Below are positions 11,226 to 23,750 of a DNA stretch of 64,000 nt, piece by piece. Positions within the stretch are counted from its first letter, which is position 1. The number at the start of each line of letters is the position of its first letter. Location of the stretch: positions 773,692 to 837,691 of the forward strand of contig JAJVDF010000167.1 of the NCBI GenBank assembly GCA_022410635.1, given 5' to 3'. Position numbers and translations under genes: made by a program. This DNA comes from Tretioscincus oriximinensis. Taxonomy: Eukaryota; Chordata; Lepidosauria; Squamata; Gymnophthalmidae. The notes under the pieces were generated by a model, which worked only from the letters and a program-made list of their open reading frames with translations, was not told the DNA's origin and made no database searches.

Positions 11226-13666
11226 GAATAAAGATTTTTATATGTTTGAACACTAAAGTGAAGTGTGCAAAGATGTTTACCTTTTACCATATATTTAAGG
11301 TTGTGCTCTGAATAGGCTGTTGCTCTGAATAGGACTATGTGTCAGTTAGATAAAATATCTTTTTCTATTTTGAGATATTATATGGCCTGCACTGTACACT
11401 ACATAACACATCAGGTTAGTGGCAGTGAGAGATATAGTATCTTTCCACATTTATTCTTAACCTATTCCAAAAAAGAGTCAGAGGTCTCCTCCTGCAGAGT
11501 AAACTAGCTTAAAGGGAATTCTGTTGTTCTAGGTGACCAATAACACTACCTAGGTTGGGATAATGGTAAAATTATTGTAACAGGCCTAGCACCAAACCAG
11601 GACCTCATAAAGTGGTGTGGGGAGCAAGCCCCCCTAATCAAATTTAATAGAGATATCTGTTTGATGACATATCAATTTGCATAGCNGAAATGGGTTCCTC
11701 TGGGCTACCAAAGCTAGGAACTTTAGTAGCCATCAGAAAAATCAGAAGATGGCTATGAAGATTGAGTGATATTCTGAGCAATATAAGAGCTGTTCTGAAT
11801 ATGGGTGATTTTTCCAAGACAGTGAGGTTGTTTTTGCTACTACATTCATTCCAATCTGGCCTGGTCTTGCTAAGGCCAGGCCAGCTGGGGAAGTGTGAAA
11901 ACTGGCACATTCTCCTTCATATTGCTTTTGAGAGAAAATAATAATAATCTAATACAACTTCTGAATTTTTGCTGCAAATCAGATTTTGGCCTCCAAATGC
12001 AATATTTATTCAATGCTTCCAGAATTTACAGTTATCCTCAGGCAGTAATCTCATAACCTGTTGTATGCTGCATTATGTTCTAGGTATGAAGAGAAAAGAG
12101 AAATTAATAGGTAGTTTTCTTCCCTCTGTGCAATTTCTGCTAATTGTGTTGCACATTTGCCAGCCCCAAAGTACAAGTGCAACTGACTCTTATTCTTTCT
12201 AAATTGACAGGAAAAAGATCTCATTATTGTATCTTCATTTCACAACTATTGCATTTTTGGTATTTTCCTTCTCTTGTTTCTGCAAATGTTTCATCAGCAG
12301 ACTAGGTAACATCACCAGAGCAAATATTTTTGTTTAGTTAGTAGTGAAATATGTAGTACATTTTTGTGTTGAACGGTCTAGATAGTTTTTTTTTTACTAT
12401 GTGTTTCTATTGTTTTACTTTTTGGATAGGGAAATTGGGTTATCCTGGAATGAAAGTCTATGCCTTCCTCCCATAAAAGAAGAATTCATAGATTAAGGTC
12501 TTCTTCTCAAAATTTCACCCATCTCTCAGAAACATGATGTATCGTTGGCTGGGTTACTGCTTACCAGCTGAAGTTTCTGCTTTCCAAATGTTTGTAGGAG
12601 CATTTACAATCACTGCAAAAACAGACATCTCCTCCATTTCCATTTTTTGAGAAAAGAGGCTTCTTCTTAGTGGGAAACAGAACCTTCCCCATTCAAAATG
12701 TTGTTTTACAACAATAGCTGACTGTGTCTTCTCAAACTAAGCATAACTCTTTCCTGGGCAAACCTATAAAACTCGCAACCACCATCTCCTTGATTTTGCA
12801 ATTTCTGCTTCTCCAAACAATTATTATTCAATTATTATTCAATTATTACTCAATGGTGAGCTTCACTGATTTCAGCACTACCTTGGGAAGTTATGAGTGC
12901 AGTTAAATTACTTGGTCCAGGCACAGATGTCTGTGTTTTATGAGGCCAATTTTGGATGATTCTTTTTTATTTTTGAATTTTTTTCCACCTGCATTTGTCT
13001 CCTTCCTATTTGAAACTTGACTCACAGTACTGACAATCAAATTCTATTCTACAGATGTTTCCTGAAGGTTCAATGCATAGTAATCAGTAGGTAGCCACAG
13101 AAATTGTCTGCATGTCATAGAAGGAAATGGAGGGGTGGGAAACATTGATTGCCAGTGACTCAACAAAAATCATTGAGAAAGTGGGAAAGATGTAAAAGCA
13201 CAAATGCTGTGCATTGCACAATGCTGGGCTGCTGCTAAAAATACATAGGAAAAAGTGAGTGTTAAATGTGCAAAAAAGGACACTTTTAATGGGATCATAT
13301 CTGAAATAAAGCCAGTCATTTTTTTCTTCTTGGCTTAAATTGCTATACGTAACACAAAGAGCCACAGACTTGATCTTCCACACCTTCACAGAAAGGAGCT
13401 TTGTTATAGNAAATATTTTATCTGTTTTTCTAATGATTTTATTGTGACCCATCCTAAGACCTTCAATTTTAGNGCAGAATTTTTTTGGTCTTGAAGGCAA
13501 TTGATATTAATTTTCACTGTTTACGCACAAAAAACATGTTTTACTATTTTCTGAATCAGAAACTTCTTAAGTGCCTTCCAGACAAAGTTTTCTTCATGCT
13601 ATAATGGTATAATTAAAAGGGATTTGCCTCACCTAATAGTGGAATCCAGCAGTGGTAGCATTAGGA
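11226..13666. other. Unannotated sequence
   Basis: No gene recognised. A short imperfect tandem CAATTATTATT unit repeats three times near 12,820. The minus-strand 138-codon frame at 13,084-13,500 has no known motif. Confidence 0.45.
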
Positions 13667-13865
13667 GCATAAGAACATAAGAAGAGCCATACTGGATCAG
13701 GCCACAGCCCATCTAGTCCAGCATTCTGTCCCACACAGTGGCCCACCAGATGCACCTGGGCAGTCTGAACAGAGGAAAGCAAAATATGCAGCTGTTTATG
13801 ACTCCCTGCAAATGGTATTTCAGGAGTCCTGCCTTTGCTCCAGAGGCAACATCCAGACATCCATC

Positions 13866-16618
13866 CTAGTACCCATTTATACCCTTGGTGTCCATAAACC
13901 TGCCTGGTCCTGTCTTGAAACTATCCAAGCTGTTAGCTACCACAACCTCATCAGGAAGTAAATTCCACAGGCCGATGACCCTCTGGGTGAAAAAATACTT
14001 TCCTTTGTCTGTTCTCCTTTTTGAAGTTTTGTTATGCAGTGACATCATTTGATTGAACACAATGCTCAATGCTTTCCTTTGTCTGTTCTCACTTTTCTAC
14101 CCATCAGTTTTAAGGAGTGCCCTCTGGTCCTAGTGTTGTGTGATAGAGAAAACATTTTTTCTCTATTCACCCTATCCATCCCATGCATTATTTTGTACAC
14201 TTCAATAAGATTACCTCTCAAACGTCCCCTTTTGAGGCCGAAGAGGCCCAGACGTTGAAGCCTGACTTTGTAAGGGAGGTGCTCCAGACCCTTGATCATT
14301 TTTGTTGTCCTTTTCTGCACCTTCTCCAGTTCCAAAATATCCCTCTTGAGAAGTGGTGACCAGAGTTGAACACAGTATTCCAAATGTGGCCTCACCACAG
14401 ATTTATAAAGAGGCAAAACAACATTTGCTGACTTGTTTTCGATTCGTTTCCTAATTGTCCCCCAAATCAAATTTGCACTTTTTGCTGCTGCTACACACTG
14501 GGTTCACATCTTCATCGAATTGTCTACCAACACTCCAAGATTCTTTCCTTGCTCGGTTACAGAAAGCTTGGTTCCACTTTGTTGCCCACTCACCCAATTT
14601 CAACGGGTCACTCTGGAGTGTCTTACAATCATTTTCAGTTTTCACTACCCTGAGCAGTTTAGTGTTGTCAGCGAACTTGGCTACTTCATTATTTACCTCG
14701 GCATCCAGATCGTTTATAAATATATTGAAAAGCAAAGGTCCCAGTACAGACCCCTGGGCTACCCCACTTTTTACCTCTTTCCACTCAGATAAATGTTCGT
14801 TTATTTACCTTCTATTTTCTATGTTTTAGCCTGTTTCCAATCCTGGACAAAGCCNGTCCTCTTATACNATGAGTGTGGAGCTTTTTTAAGAGCCTTTGAT
14901 GAGGGACTTTATCAAAAGCCTTCTGAAAATCTAGATAGACAATATCAACTGGATCCCCTTTATCTACATGTTTGTTAACACTCTCAAAGAATTCTAGTAA
15001 GTAAGTAAGGCTTGATTTACCTTTGCAGAAGCCATGCTGGGTTTCATTCAGCAATGTATGCTTCTCCATATGTTTAGTAATTTTGTCCTTAATTACGGTT
15101 TCCACCACTTTACCTGGAACTGATGTTAAACTGATGGGTCTATAATTTCTGGGGTCACCCCAGGATCCTTTTTTGAAGATGGTGTTATGCTAGCTACCCT
15201 CCAATCTACTGGTACTATGCCTGATCTTAAGGAAAAATTAAATATTTTGGTTAGAAATTCAGCAATTTCACATTTGAGTTTTTTAAGAATTCTTGGGTGA
15301 ATGCCATCTGGCCCTGGGGATTTATTAATGTTCAGCTTATTAAGGCTAGCAAGGACCTCCTCCCTTGTTATCTCTATCCAGTTTAATTCCTCTGGTGTTC
15401 TTCCTGAGAAGACTAAATCTGTTGTGGGTAAATACCCTCTGTCTTCTTCAGTGAAAACTGAAGCAAAAAATTCATTTAACCTCTCTGCAATCTCCACGTC
15501 CTCCTTGATTATGCCCTTTTGTCCATTTCTATCTAGTGGTCTGACTGCTTTCCTGGTAAGATTCTTATTTCTGATGTATTTGAAAAAGTCCTTATTTATT
15601 TTAATATTCTTTGCAATGTGCTCCTCAAAGTTTTTCTTTGCATACCGGACTACCACCTTGCATTTGGTTTGCCACAGTTTGTGCTCCCTTCTGTTCTCAC
15701 TAGGATAAGCCTTCCACTTTTTAAATGAGTTTCTCTTCATTCTAATGACTTCCCTTACTGCAGAGGTAAGCCATACGGGTGTTTTCTTGGACTTGACGGA
15801 ACCCTTTTTTCTCTTGGGAATGCATTTTATTTGAGCTTCCAGTATTATATTTGCAAACAATTTCCAAGCTTTTTGTAGGGACTGGACTTTTTTCACTTTC
15901 CTTTTAAATTTTCTTTTTACCATTTTCCTCATTTTGGGAAAATTTCCTTTGTGAAAGTTGAAGGTTTCTTTGTTAGAACTTCTTGACAATTTTCTATCCA
16001 CATTCAAGTTGAAAGTTATCACTGACTGTAATTGTCTCTGGTTGGTTCTAAAACCACCTGCTTTAGGAAGCAATCAGTTAGCATGTCTAAGAAATTNATT
16101 TCTTTTTCATGTGTTGAACAAGAGTTTGCCCAATCAGTGTGTGGATAGTTGAAGTCTCCCATTATTACTACCATTCCCTTTTTGGAAGCTTCAATGGCCT
16201 CATGTTCCAAATATGTATCGCTTTCAGGTGTTTGGTTAGGAGGCTAGTAGCATACTCCCAAAATTAGACTTGTTTTCTGACCCGACAATGTTATCCACAG
16301 TGCTTCTGTGGATGGGTCTGTTTTACTTGGAAATTCAAGTTCATAGGATGCAATCTCTTCCTTAACATACAAGGCTACACCACCACCAGGTCTCACTTTC
16401 CTATCTTTTATGTGTAATTTGTAACCTGGGATTACTGTATCCNATTGGTTTTCTTCTGTCCACCAGGTTTCAGTTATACCAATAATATCGACATTATTGT
16501 CGTTCACTAAGCATTCCAACTCCCCTATTTTTACTCGGAGGCTCCTGGCATTTGCATACAGGCATTTATATGCCCTTCTCCGGTGCATGTTTGGCCACGT
16601 ATATTTGTGAGAAACCAC
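13866..16618 (-). pseudogene. CR1 ORF2, endonuclease and reverse transcriptase, broken
   Basis: Family role: nicks target DNA and copies CR1 RNA into it (target-primed reverse transcription). In order on the minus strand: apurinic-type endonuclease start (NARSLRVKIGELECL, ITETWW) at 16,618-16,244; its C-terminal GDFNYPHTDW at 16,210-16,019; a deletion that removes the expected Ser-Asp-His segment near 16,050; RT fingers (NKSPGPDGIHPRILKKL) at 15,260-15,300; LDFQKAFDKVPHQRLL near 14,900; FADNTK near 14,670; thumb (VRPHLEYCVQLWSP) near 14,370. The active-site box reads FADN instead of FADD. About 80 bp present in the copy at 32,704 is missing near 14,575. Several frameshifts and n bases break the frame. 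Confidence 0.9.
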
Positions 16619-16789
16619 AGTTTGCTCATTACAGATTCTTACTTGAATAGTACATCCATGTTCCCCCTCCGATACTATATTACCTGCATAATTCTGTTCC
16701 TCAGCAATTGCGTTTACTATCTCGAACCGGATGCTGCCCAGCTCCAGCTGGCTTTCCCCCAGATATCAGTTTAAAAGCTGCTCTGGAAC

Positions 16790-17156
16790 CTTTTTAATAT
16801 TAAGCTCCAGCAGTCTGGTTCCATCTTGGATCAAGTGCAACCCATCCCTTTAGTACAGTTATGGCCTGTTCCAAAATGTCTCCCAGTTCATGACAAATCT
16901 AAATCTTTCCTCATGAACACCATAGCCTCATCCACACATTGAAGCTTCTAATCTCTGCCTGTCTAGCTAGTCCTGCACGTGGAACAGGTAGCATTTCAGA
17001 AAAGGCTACCTTGGAGGTCCTGGATTTCAGTCTTCTAACTAGCAACCTAGCAAGGTCCATTATTAAGCTGTTTCCTCCTAATACTTTTACACAGATTTCA
17101 TAGCCTAATCTTTGCACCATTGCTGCATGAGCCTCTGGGAGTTTCAGCCCTGCATT
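16790..17156 (-). pseudogene. CR1 ORF1, esterase-like C-terminal end
   Basis: Minus-strand coding similarity includes LKLPEAHAAMVQRLGYEI, then SKVAFSEMLPVPRAGLARQA and FNVWMRLWC, and finishes with DGLHLIQDGTRLLELN before a stop near 16,770. This is the C-terminal half of the SGNH/GDSL esterase-like domain of CR1 ORF1 proteins; DGLH supplies the Asp and His of the catalytic set. The N-terminal half with the serine block is missing because of 5' truncation. About 150 bp of linker separate it from ORF2. Confidence 0.75.
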
Positions 17157-17159
17157 GGG

Positions 17160-17490
17160 ATTCTTTCAGCAAGACAGGGCATGGGAAACATTGGGGTTTT
17201 GTACTATATTTAAACAGGAAAAAACAGCATTTGTGATTGCAAAAGTCGAACAGCCTGTAAAACTTGGGGTAAATTTAAAATGGAACTTTGCTTTTTATAT
17301 TCATTCTTTTCAAGGGAAACCAGAAGTCAATGACAGAACAGAAACAGATAGGGCAATTGCAAGCAATGAACCCCACAGGGCTTCATGGGAACTGTAGGCA
17401 AATGCAGGAGGAAGANAAAGAGTCTCTTCCTGCATATGGAGAAAAGTAAGGCCCCATCCAAATGAGATTTTGCTACCACCGTGATAGTTA
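17160..17490. repeat. Unclassified interspersed repeat, copy A
   Basis: Parts of this stretch match 42,600-42,790: GAACAGAAACAGATA, GCTTCATGGGAACTGTAGG and a following GGAGAAA/AGTCTCTT block occur in the same order and spacing. No ends or coding sequence could be defined, so the class is unknown. Confidence 0.45.
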
Positions 17491-18236
17491 TATCAGGAAG
17501 TTTCCATCTCACATGCGCACAGAATTTCAGTAATCCATTTGCTAAAATGTCCCATTACCCAGGGTTTTCTTGACAATACTTAAAAGCTACTTTGGAATGG
17601 GTTTCCTTTTCCCTTCTCCAAAAGGCAGTTGGTATGGCATGCGCAGGGCAAGGCAAGAATTCAGTTGAGATTTAAGGGAAGACATGTGCACTTGGCTGAG
17701 ATTCAAGACAAGACATGTTCACCGGAGCCCAGACAAATTGGTGAAGGATGGAAGAGGAACCAACTAGAAGACTGCACAGAAGAATTCTCATGGGTGCAAT
17801 GGAATGGGAATACAATTCCACATGGATACATCAGCTCCTCACTGTGGTACTGGAGAAAGGTGAGGATGAGCAGGCAATTGGGTTATTCGAGATTTAAAAT
17901 AAACTCCAGACTTTAACCAGCTCATATGGAGCAGGCCCAAGTCCTTTGAAGTATACTATACTAGGAATCTTCGGTCTACATGCTGATGAGGTCAATTTTA
18001 ATTAGTGGTAGTTGTCCAATCTATCATCACAGAACTAGGAGGCTGCTGATATTCTATACTGCATTTCTTATCAGGCCCAACCACAATGATCCTGTTTACC
18101 AAAGCCAATGAAAATTCTAAAATAATACCAAGGGAGAACTAGATCAATAAAGACTATCTTGGTTTGTCACCAGCATATGTTGTGGTTCAAGTGCTGTAAT
18201 GGTACTGCAGGATGGAGCTGCCTATTTTTCTCTCTT
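17491..18236. other. Unannotated sequence
   Basis: No supported feature; a 95-codon plus-strand frame at 17,629-17,916 shows no known motif. Confidence 0.45.
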
Positions 18237-18350
18237 GGTGCTTTTCTGATACATATTTTTAATCTTCCTTTAGTCCTAAAGAACTGCATTAAACAAGGTT
18301 TGGTCTAGTTCTTCAGGACAAAGGTTGGATTGAAAGTTCAGAACAGCACC
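18237..18350. mobile_element. Small inverted-repeat element (family B), copy 1
   Basis: The ends GGTGCTTTTCTGAT and its approximate complement (CAGAACAGCACC) form a terminal inverted repeat, and inside them AGTCCTAAAGAACT faces AGTTCTTCAGGACA. Related copies lie at 24,795, 47,495, 47,793 and 57,681. It is non-coding. At the best-preserved copy the flanks are TTA/TTA, which suggests a PIF/Harbinger type, but this copy has no clear duplication. Confidence 0.5.
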
Positions 18351-20567
18351 TTTGAACCATTAACATTTTAAAGCATCTATCTTTCAAACACAGAGTTCTC
18401 TTAACAGTGAATTTTCACAAAATCTCAAACACACATAGTTTAAAACAAAGGTTGTATAAATATCTGCCTCTGCCAGCATTGCAGCTTGATAGATAATGCT
18501 ATAAACATAAAATAAATTAAAATGCCTTGTGCATTTGCAGAGTAAATGGCTATTGGTAGGAATTGCTATAAAGTATTTTATTTGGCACGATAGCACATAC
18601 CGATGTAGCCAACCTATACTGGCCCAAGAAACAAATCTCATTGGTACCCAAGACTTCTGCTGCAGCCAGACCACAATCCCCAAGATAAATCAACTAACTG
18701 GCTAAAAATGAAACCCAAGCACAGTGACAAATCATTATCTGATAACAGGCATGTTGCAAGGAAATGCAGCACAATTTGTGAGTTAATGCAAATAAATTTT
18801 GTTAGCAATGCAAGTAAGATGTACTATTATTCTGAAGATAANGGAATATTATTTGGTATTGCCAACTAATTAAGGAGAGCTAGTGGCTTTTATTCTTTTT
18901 GCCAGATATAGACCTACTAGTTTATTCCAAAAAAATCCTGTGTTTTAAATCGGAACTGAACTCATCAAAAAAGTGAGGTGGGAATTTACATTCCTGCTTC
19001 TTGCAGCAGAGCCAAATGAATGTTTGGCTTACTTAACTTCTCTATCAGGAGCCTCTCACAAGCCAGAAAATGCAATTTTTTATCAGCAAAAAGTTGAATA
19101 TAGTTTATTGTGAGGTGCACAGCAAGAGTGCTTCAGTGCATATGGAAGGCTTGCGTATAGTCACCGCTGCAAATTGCCACTAACTTTTTCACACTAACNT
19201 TTAGAGGATGGTTGCTAAGGAACTATTCCAATCCACTGGCTGGAGAGAATATTTTCTGATTTTTGCACTCCTCCAGGCACAAGCATCCCTGCTTTTAGCC
19301 AAGAAGTAGAAAGTGTAAACTCTGTATTTTAGACTACATACCTGACTTCTTCACATGTCTTGTAGTCAAAGACAAAATCCCCAAACAAAAGAGGACCTCC
19401 ACCACCCCAAGAACTAATTAGCATGTGTCAGCAACACGAACAGCAGGTAAAAAGAAGAGCAAAGAGTAACAGAACCAAGGTAGTGGCCACAACATAATAT
19501 AAAGTAACACAACACATAATAATAACTGTGCCACTCCAGGGCAGATTAGAAAGTCCACAATTTTTAAAAAGAGAGGTCAAAATTAATGTCTACAGAAAAA
19601 GCTGTTATGGTCATATATATGTAAAAAGACCAAGCCTGAGCATTATTATTATTTATATACTATTTTATGGGTTGGTTGCCTTGGTTGAATGCCACTAACT
19701 ACTCCAGGTGATCGTCCTATACTATAAAGTGCAAACGAGTTGGCAGATCATGATGTCATTTTGCGTGCAGTCACCCTGCCCTGTGCACCAATAGCCCTCT
19801 TGCCAGCGAAAGTGAACTCACCTCACCCCAAGGAGGGTCCTTGAGTCCTGGCTGGAGCTCAAAAGGGAAAGTGACCTAAAGGCTGCCAACCATGATAGCA
19901 GTGATGGTGNCAGCACTGATCGCAGGAGACGTGATCAGTAAAGTGCCTCCCGATTAACTTACCAGCAGGGCCAAAAGCCCCTACCTGGCAAACCCCTGTC
20001 CCTGCCCCCACTACTCCCCCACCGCCTCTATGGAATGGAGAGGGAAGGCAGGGATAGGCATTGGGGCTGATCATGGCAGCTGCATTGCCTCCACTGCCTA
20101 TCCCTGCCCCCCAGTAATGNGTGCTCCCAGCAATGGAGCCCGAGGATCAGGCCCACTCTGGTCCTCCTCCCTGGTCCACCCACCCGTTTCCAGCTGCCAA
20201 GGCACAGTCCTTGAACTGCCAAAAGGCCACGTTGTGGTGCCAGATCGCCCCTCCGACAGCCTGGTGAGGTGTTTTGGCAGTGCTCAGGGTACGGGCCCAG
20301 TACCTCTGATCTGTCTCCCCACTCCTCTTCTTCTCCCCTATCCTCCTTTCTCTTCTCCTGCACCCCAGTCCTCCCATTGTTACCCCCTTCCTCTTCTCGC
20401 CATCCACGAAGGGGAAGGGAGAACCCCAAAGCAGCCATCACAGTGTTCTGGCTGTTGCTTCAAGGCTAAAGCCCACCTCCCCTTCCTCCACCAATCCCCC
20501 TCCCCTTCTCCTCCTCCNGTCTCCTCCCTACTACCCACTCCTCCTCTTCCACTTACACTACCTGTGT
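18351..20567. other. Unannotated sequence, with a pyrimidine-rich block
   Basis: The first part is ordinary A+T-rich sequence. From about 19,980 to 20,570 the plus strand is C+T-rich (many CCTCC and CCCC runs), giving long open frames on both strands that are compositional artefacts. No gene supported. Confidence 0.45.
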
Positions 20568-20690
20568 TCAGTTCTGGGGTGCAATTTTAAAAGGACAGTG
20601 ATAAACCTGAGCAGGTTCAAAGGAGAGTTACAAGGATGGTAAGTGGTCTGGAAAAGTCCTATGAGAAACAGTTATACCTCCCTGTACCTG
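20568..20690 (+). mobile_element. CR1 LINE fragment (thumb region)
   Basis: The plus strand matches the coding segment seen in the CR1 copies that reads VQFWSPHLKRD followed by LEKVQKRATKMIKGLE. Here TTCAGTTCTGGGGTGCAATT and GAGCAGGTTCAAAGGAGAGT correspond to it, but the frame is shifted. Only about 120 bp survive. Confidence 0.65.
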
Positions 20691-20701
20691 AAGGTCTCAG
20701 G

Positions 20702-20783
20702 TACACTGTTCAAAACAATTAAGGGAACACTTTAACGTAACATGTTATGTTAAAGTATTCCCTTAATTGTTTTAAGCAGTATA
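20702..20783. mobile_element. Tc1/mariner-like palindromic MITE, copy 3
   Basis: The same palindrome as at 2,862, with arms CACTGTTCAAAACAATTAAG and its complement, TA-flanked at both ends. It directly abuts a LINE-tail-like CCTGTACCTGAAGGTCTCAG at 20,682-20,701, so it may have inserted into an older LINE tail. Confidence 0.78.
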
Positions 20784-23189
20784 TATTTACTAGACTCAAG
20801 CTACAAATATCACGGAATCTAGATGTGACATGGCACCCAATTTAAGCTAGGGGTTTTTACGAATTTTGACACACCAAGCTCAAAAGGTTCACTATCATTG
20901 GTTTAGGACAAGAATTGTATAATCTCTCTATATATACATAAGCTGTCAATGTATTTTTCAATCACAGTTCTAGAAGGGTTGATTCACCCATCCAAGTTAA
21001 TTGATCTCAAAGCAGCCCCAAGGATATTGGTTTGATAATCAAATATTGGTACTTTAAGCAATCCCTGAGATAAATGTAGGTTGCTAACATGATGTATTCG
21101 CTTCCATCATGAGGAAGGAAAAATATTTTACACATGAATTTAATCCAACGAATGAGCAGAGTTGTAGTGAACAGAGATGGGAGCTGTTCAGCACTCGCAG
21201 TCTGTANTTTATGACCTCCATTTATTTATTTGCAAATCGGAATAGAGGCTACCCATGTAAGTGCATCAGCTCTGTTAGTGTGATCAAGGAGTTCGACTTT
21301 TGCTGAGCAGAAGTCATGCAGAAAAAACTTAAGTGCACTATTCTGTCCTCCAATGAATTGATCTTACCACCATAGAAATGGATGTCTCTCTAATTGCTGT
21401 ATAATTCATTTCACTAAGTTCAGCATTTGACTACACTGTTAAGATCATACTGATTTGACCCAATATATCAAAATGCTGTGTGTTGAAAAACAAATGCAGC
21501 AATGATGCTTAATGCGAGAACAATTTTTCAAATAATAATAATGTAGCAGTTGTACAGTTGTTGTACAATGAAACAATAAATGAAGGTCAGAACTTGNTTA
21601 GTCTCTCGAATCACGTTTACGTATATATAACACAAGAATAAAGAGAAAAGGTTGTCCTATAGCAAAGGTTGGTACACTGCATTCTTTGTTTTCTGCTTTT
21701 GGGGTGCAAGAACTGAACTTTGCACTTCTATGTTATTTCTAGAGTATTTAACCAAACTCAAAATGTAAGCACCAATGTGTTATCAACAAAGACTCTCCCT
21801 GGCTGCTAGTAACAATACAATAGAACCAAGATTACCCTGTTGCTTTATTGCTTTAAACTTTTGCCATGCATCAATTGATCTTTTGGGGAGGAAGAGATAT
21901 GTCTGGAACAGATACTAAAAGCCTGAACACACTGAAGAAGAAAAAATACCCTAGTGGATAGAGCAACAGTATGCTCTACTTCTTCCACATGGATGGATTT
22001 ATGGTCACACTTTTGCTTGAGCTGCTGTGACTGATCCAACTGCCAAATCCAGCACTTGATGTTTTGTTCAGAATAACATGAGGAAATAGGGTGGAAATTT
22101 CCAAAATGCAGGCATTCTGTTTGGACAAAGACAGCCTTTTACAGCATTCAGAGGTGTGGCCTCCATGATTGCTGGTTCTAGTAAATATGCGTTTATGTTG
22201 GTGCAATCCCCTAATGAACTCGCTCTTCCCCTGCAGTTTACTCCTGGTGTGCTCCAAGGCACAGGGGATGATTAAACATGAAGGAAACTGTCAACAACTT
22301 CTTGCAGTTAACAACACACAGCTCTTAGTGAGAGTGTACTTAGTCCATGGCTAGAATGCTATAATTGTCTGCTTCCATAGTTGCTAAGGATGGAGAGGAA
22401 AGGGTAAAAACTGTTTTCAAAATGCTGCTATTGTTAGTAGGGGTGTTTTGCTCACATACAGTACTTTTTGCTCAACAGTAGCAGACACAACTAAGTGTGA
22501 ATTTATAGCTTTACATAAAGTCTGCGAAAGCAAATTGCCAAATGCAGGAATGTCATTCTAGTGCAACTGGTAGAATCATGTAACTTCTACTGAAGTATCG
22601 GTGGGATTTTAACACTAATGTCCAATTTTGGGTTACCAAATAAAAATCAGGAAAGATTATTTTTCCTCCCAGGTGCTTCAGGCATGTACTCCTCTTGTTT
22701 TTCTGAGGTAATTCCAATCCAGTTACAATCTGGAAGATAAAACATTTTCTACTAAATATGCCTTGCATATATAGTAGAAAATATGCCATGCAAATGTTGT
22801 AAGTTGTGGATCACCANCAAGTTTTCCCCTAAGGCACATCTGTTTTCTGTTGCCCAGATAACTAAAGCAATTGGAAAGTGTTCCTACACACCAAACATTC
22901 TGTTACATTTTGGCTTCAGTTTATTACTTGGGAGTAAATAGATAAATCAAACTATTTCCAGTCCATATTCATTTTTTGCACACTAATGCAAAAAATGGTT
23001 GTTGGCTGTGACTAATTGGACAGCTTACTTCTGAAATAGACAGGTCACTTTCTGGTGTGATAATGCTGCAGTAGATTGAATTATTAATACACAATCTTCT
23101 AAATCAGCTAGATTTATGTCTTTAGTTAGACGTTTTATTTTGCAATGTCTTTATGCTAACATTAATTTTGTTTCCGCACCAGGNTGACC
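20784..23189. other. Unannotated sequence
   Basis: No gene, RNA or repeat boundary recognised over 2.4 kb. Confidence 0.5.
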
Positions 23190-23478
23190 AGAAGGATGGT
23201 TACTGGCCCATGGGTGTCGTGGGGCCCCGAGAGATCCCCTAACTATCCTCAATATTTGGCAAGGAACTCCCATAAGGGGTTTGGGGATTCAGAGCTTACC
23301 AGTTGGGAGGGGTTGGAAGCAGAACGCACCCTCAGTCACATATCTTCTTGATCCCTATGACGGTCTAGTCTTGGCGGCCTCGACCTACCTAGGATTAAGG
23401 CTCTTGGGGAGCATGTGGTTGGGCCTGCATGACGATGCAGGCNGGTATGTCCTGATGAGGACAGGTCACCCTGGGTCA
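23190..23478. other. GC-rich block of unknown origin next to a SINE
   Basis: This segment is clearly richer in G+C and CpG than its neighbours. It contains a perfect 8 bp hairpin GCCTGCAT-GACG-ATGCAGGC at 23,423-23,442. It may be a terminal piece of an unrecognised retroelement; there is no coding similarity. Confidence 0.35.
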
Positions 23479-23750
23479 GAATGGCACAGTTGCTAGGAGC
23501 TGGTCTTTCAACTAAGAGATCTGGTTCCAAGGCCCTGTGTCAGATGTGGAGAGGAATGAGCTCCTTCTACTGGCCTTAACTTCAGCAACCTAGCTGTTTG
23601 AAAACAAGAAATTGCAAGTAGAATAATATCACAATGTGGTGGGGAAAGTAGATGCAAACCGTTGGGTGAAAATTAGCTTCTAACCTGTTCCAAGTCCCTT
23701 TGGGAAAGAAGGGCGGGCTATAAAAACCCAATTATTATTATTATTCTCCC
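23479..23750 (+). mobile_element. tRNA-derived SINE (squamate type), copy 2
   Basis: Aligns with the copy at 2,203: the CTGTGTCAGATGTGGAGAGG segment, then AGCTGTTTGAAAACAAGAAA, TGGTGGGGAAAGTAGA and a tail GGGCGGGCTATAAAA followed by ATT units. The tRNA-like head is more decayed than in copy 1 (A box unrecognisable). Confidence 0.65.

Larger units (their letters stand above)
13667..17157 (-). mobile_element. CR1 LINE, long 5'-truncated copy
   Basis: This is the longest element in the window. Read on the minus strand it runs from the end of ORF1 (about 17,156) through ORF2 (16,618 to about 13,866) to the 3' end at 13,667, which finishes with the repeated ATGTTCTT-type motif of squamate CR1 rather than poly(A). 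It has lost its 5' end, as most CR1 copies do. Many frameshifts, stops and two internal deletions show it cannot move. It aligns with the shorter copy at 32,704-34,159 and with two plus-strand 3' ends near 30 kb. Confidence 0.92.

Noticed and set aside
14049..16774. Plus-strand open frames over the CR1 element
   Set aside because: Shadows of the minus-strand CR1 coding sequence.
20028..20590. Opposing 137- and 186-codon frames
   Set aside because: Compositional artefact of a C+T-rich tract; neither has a recognisable domain.
23445..23480. Hammerhead ribozyme suggested by CTGATGAG
   Set aside because: No GAAA box and no stem I or III partner follow; only a short GTCC/GGAC hairpin.
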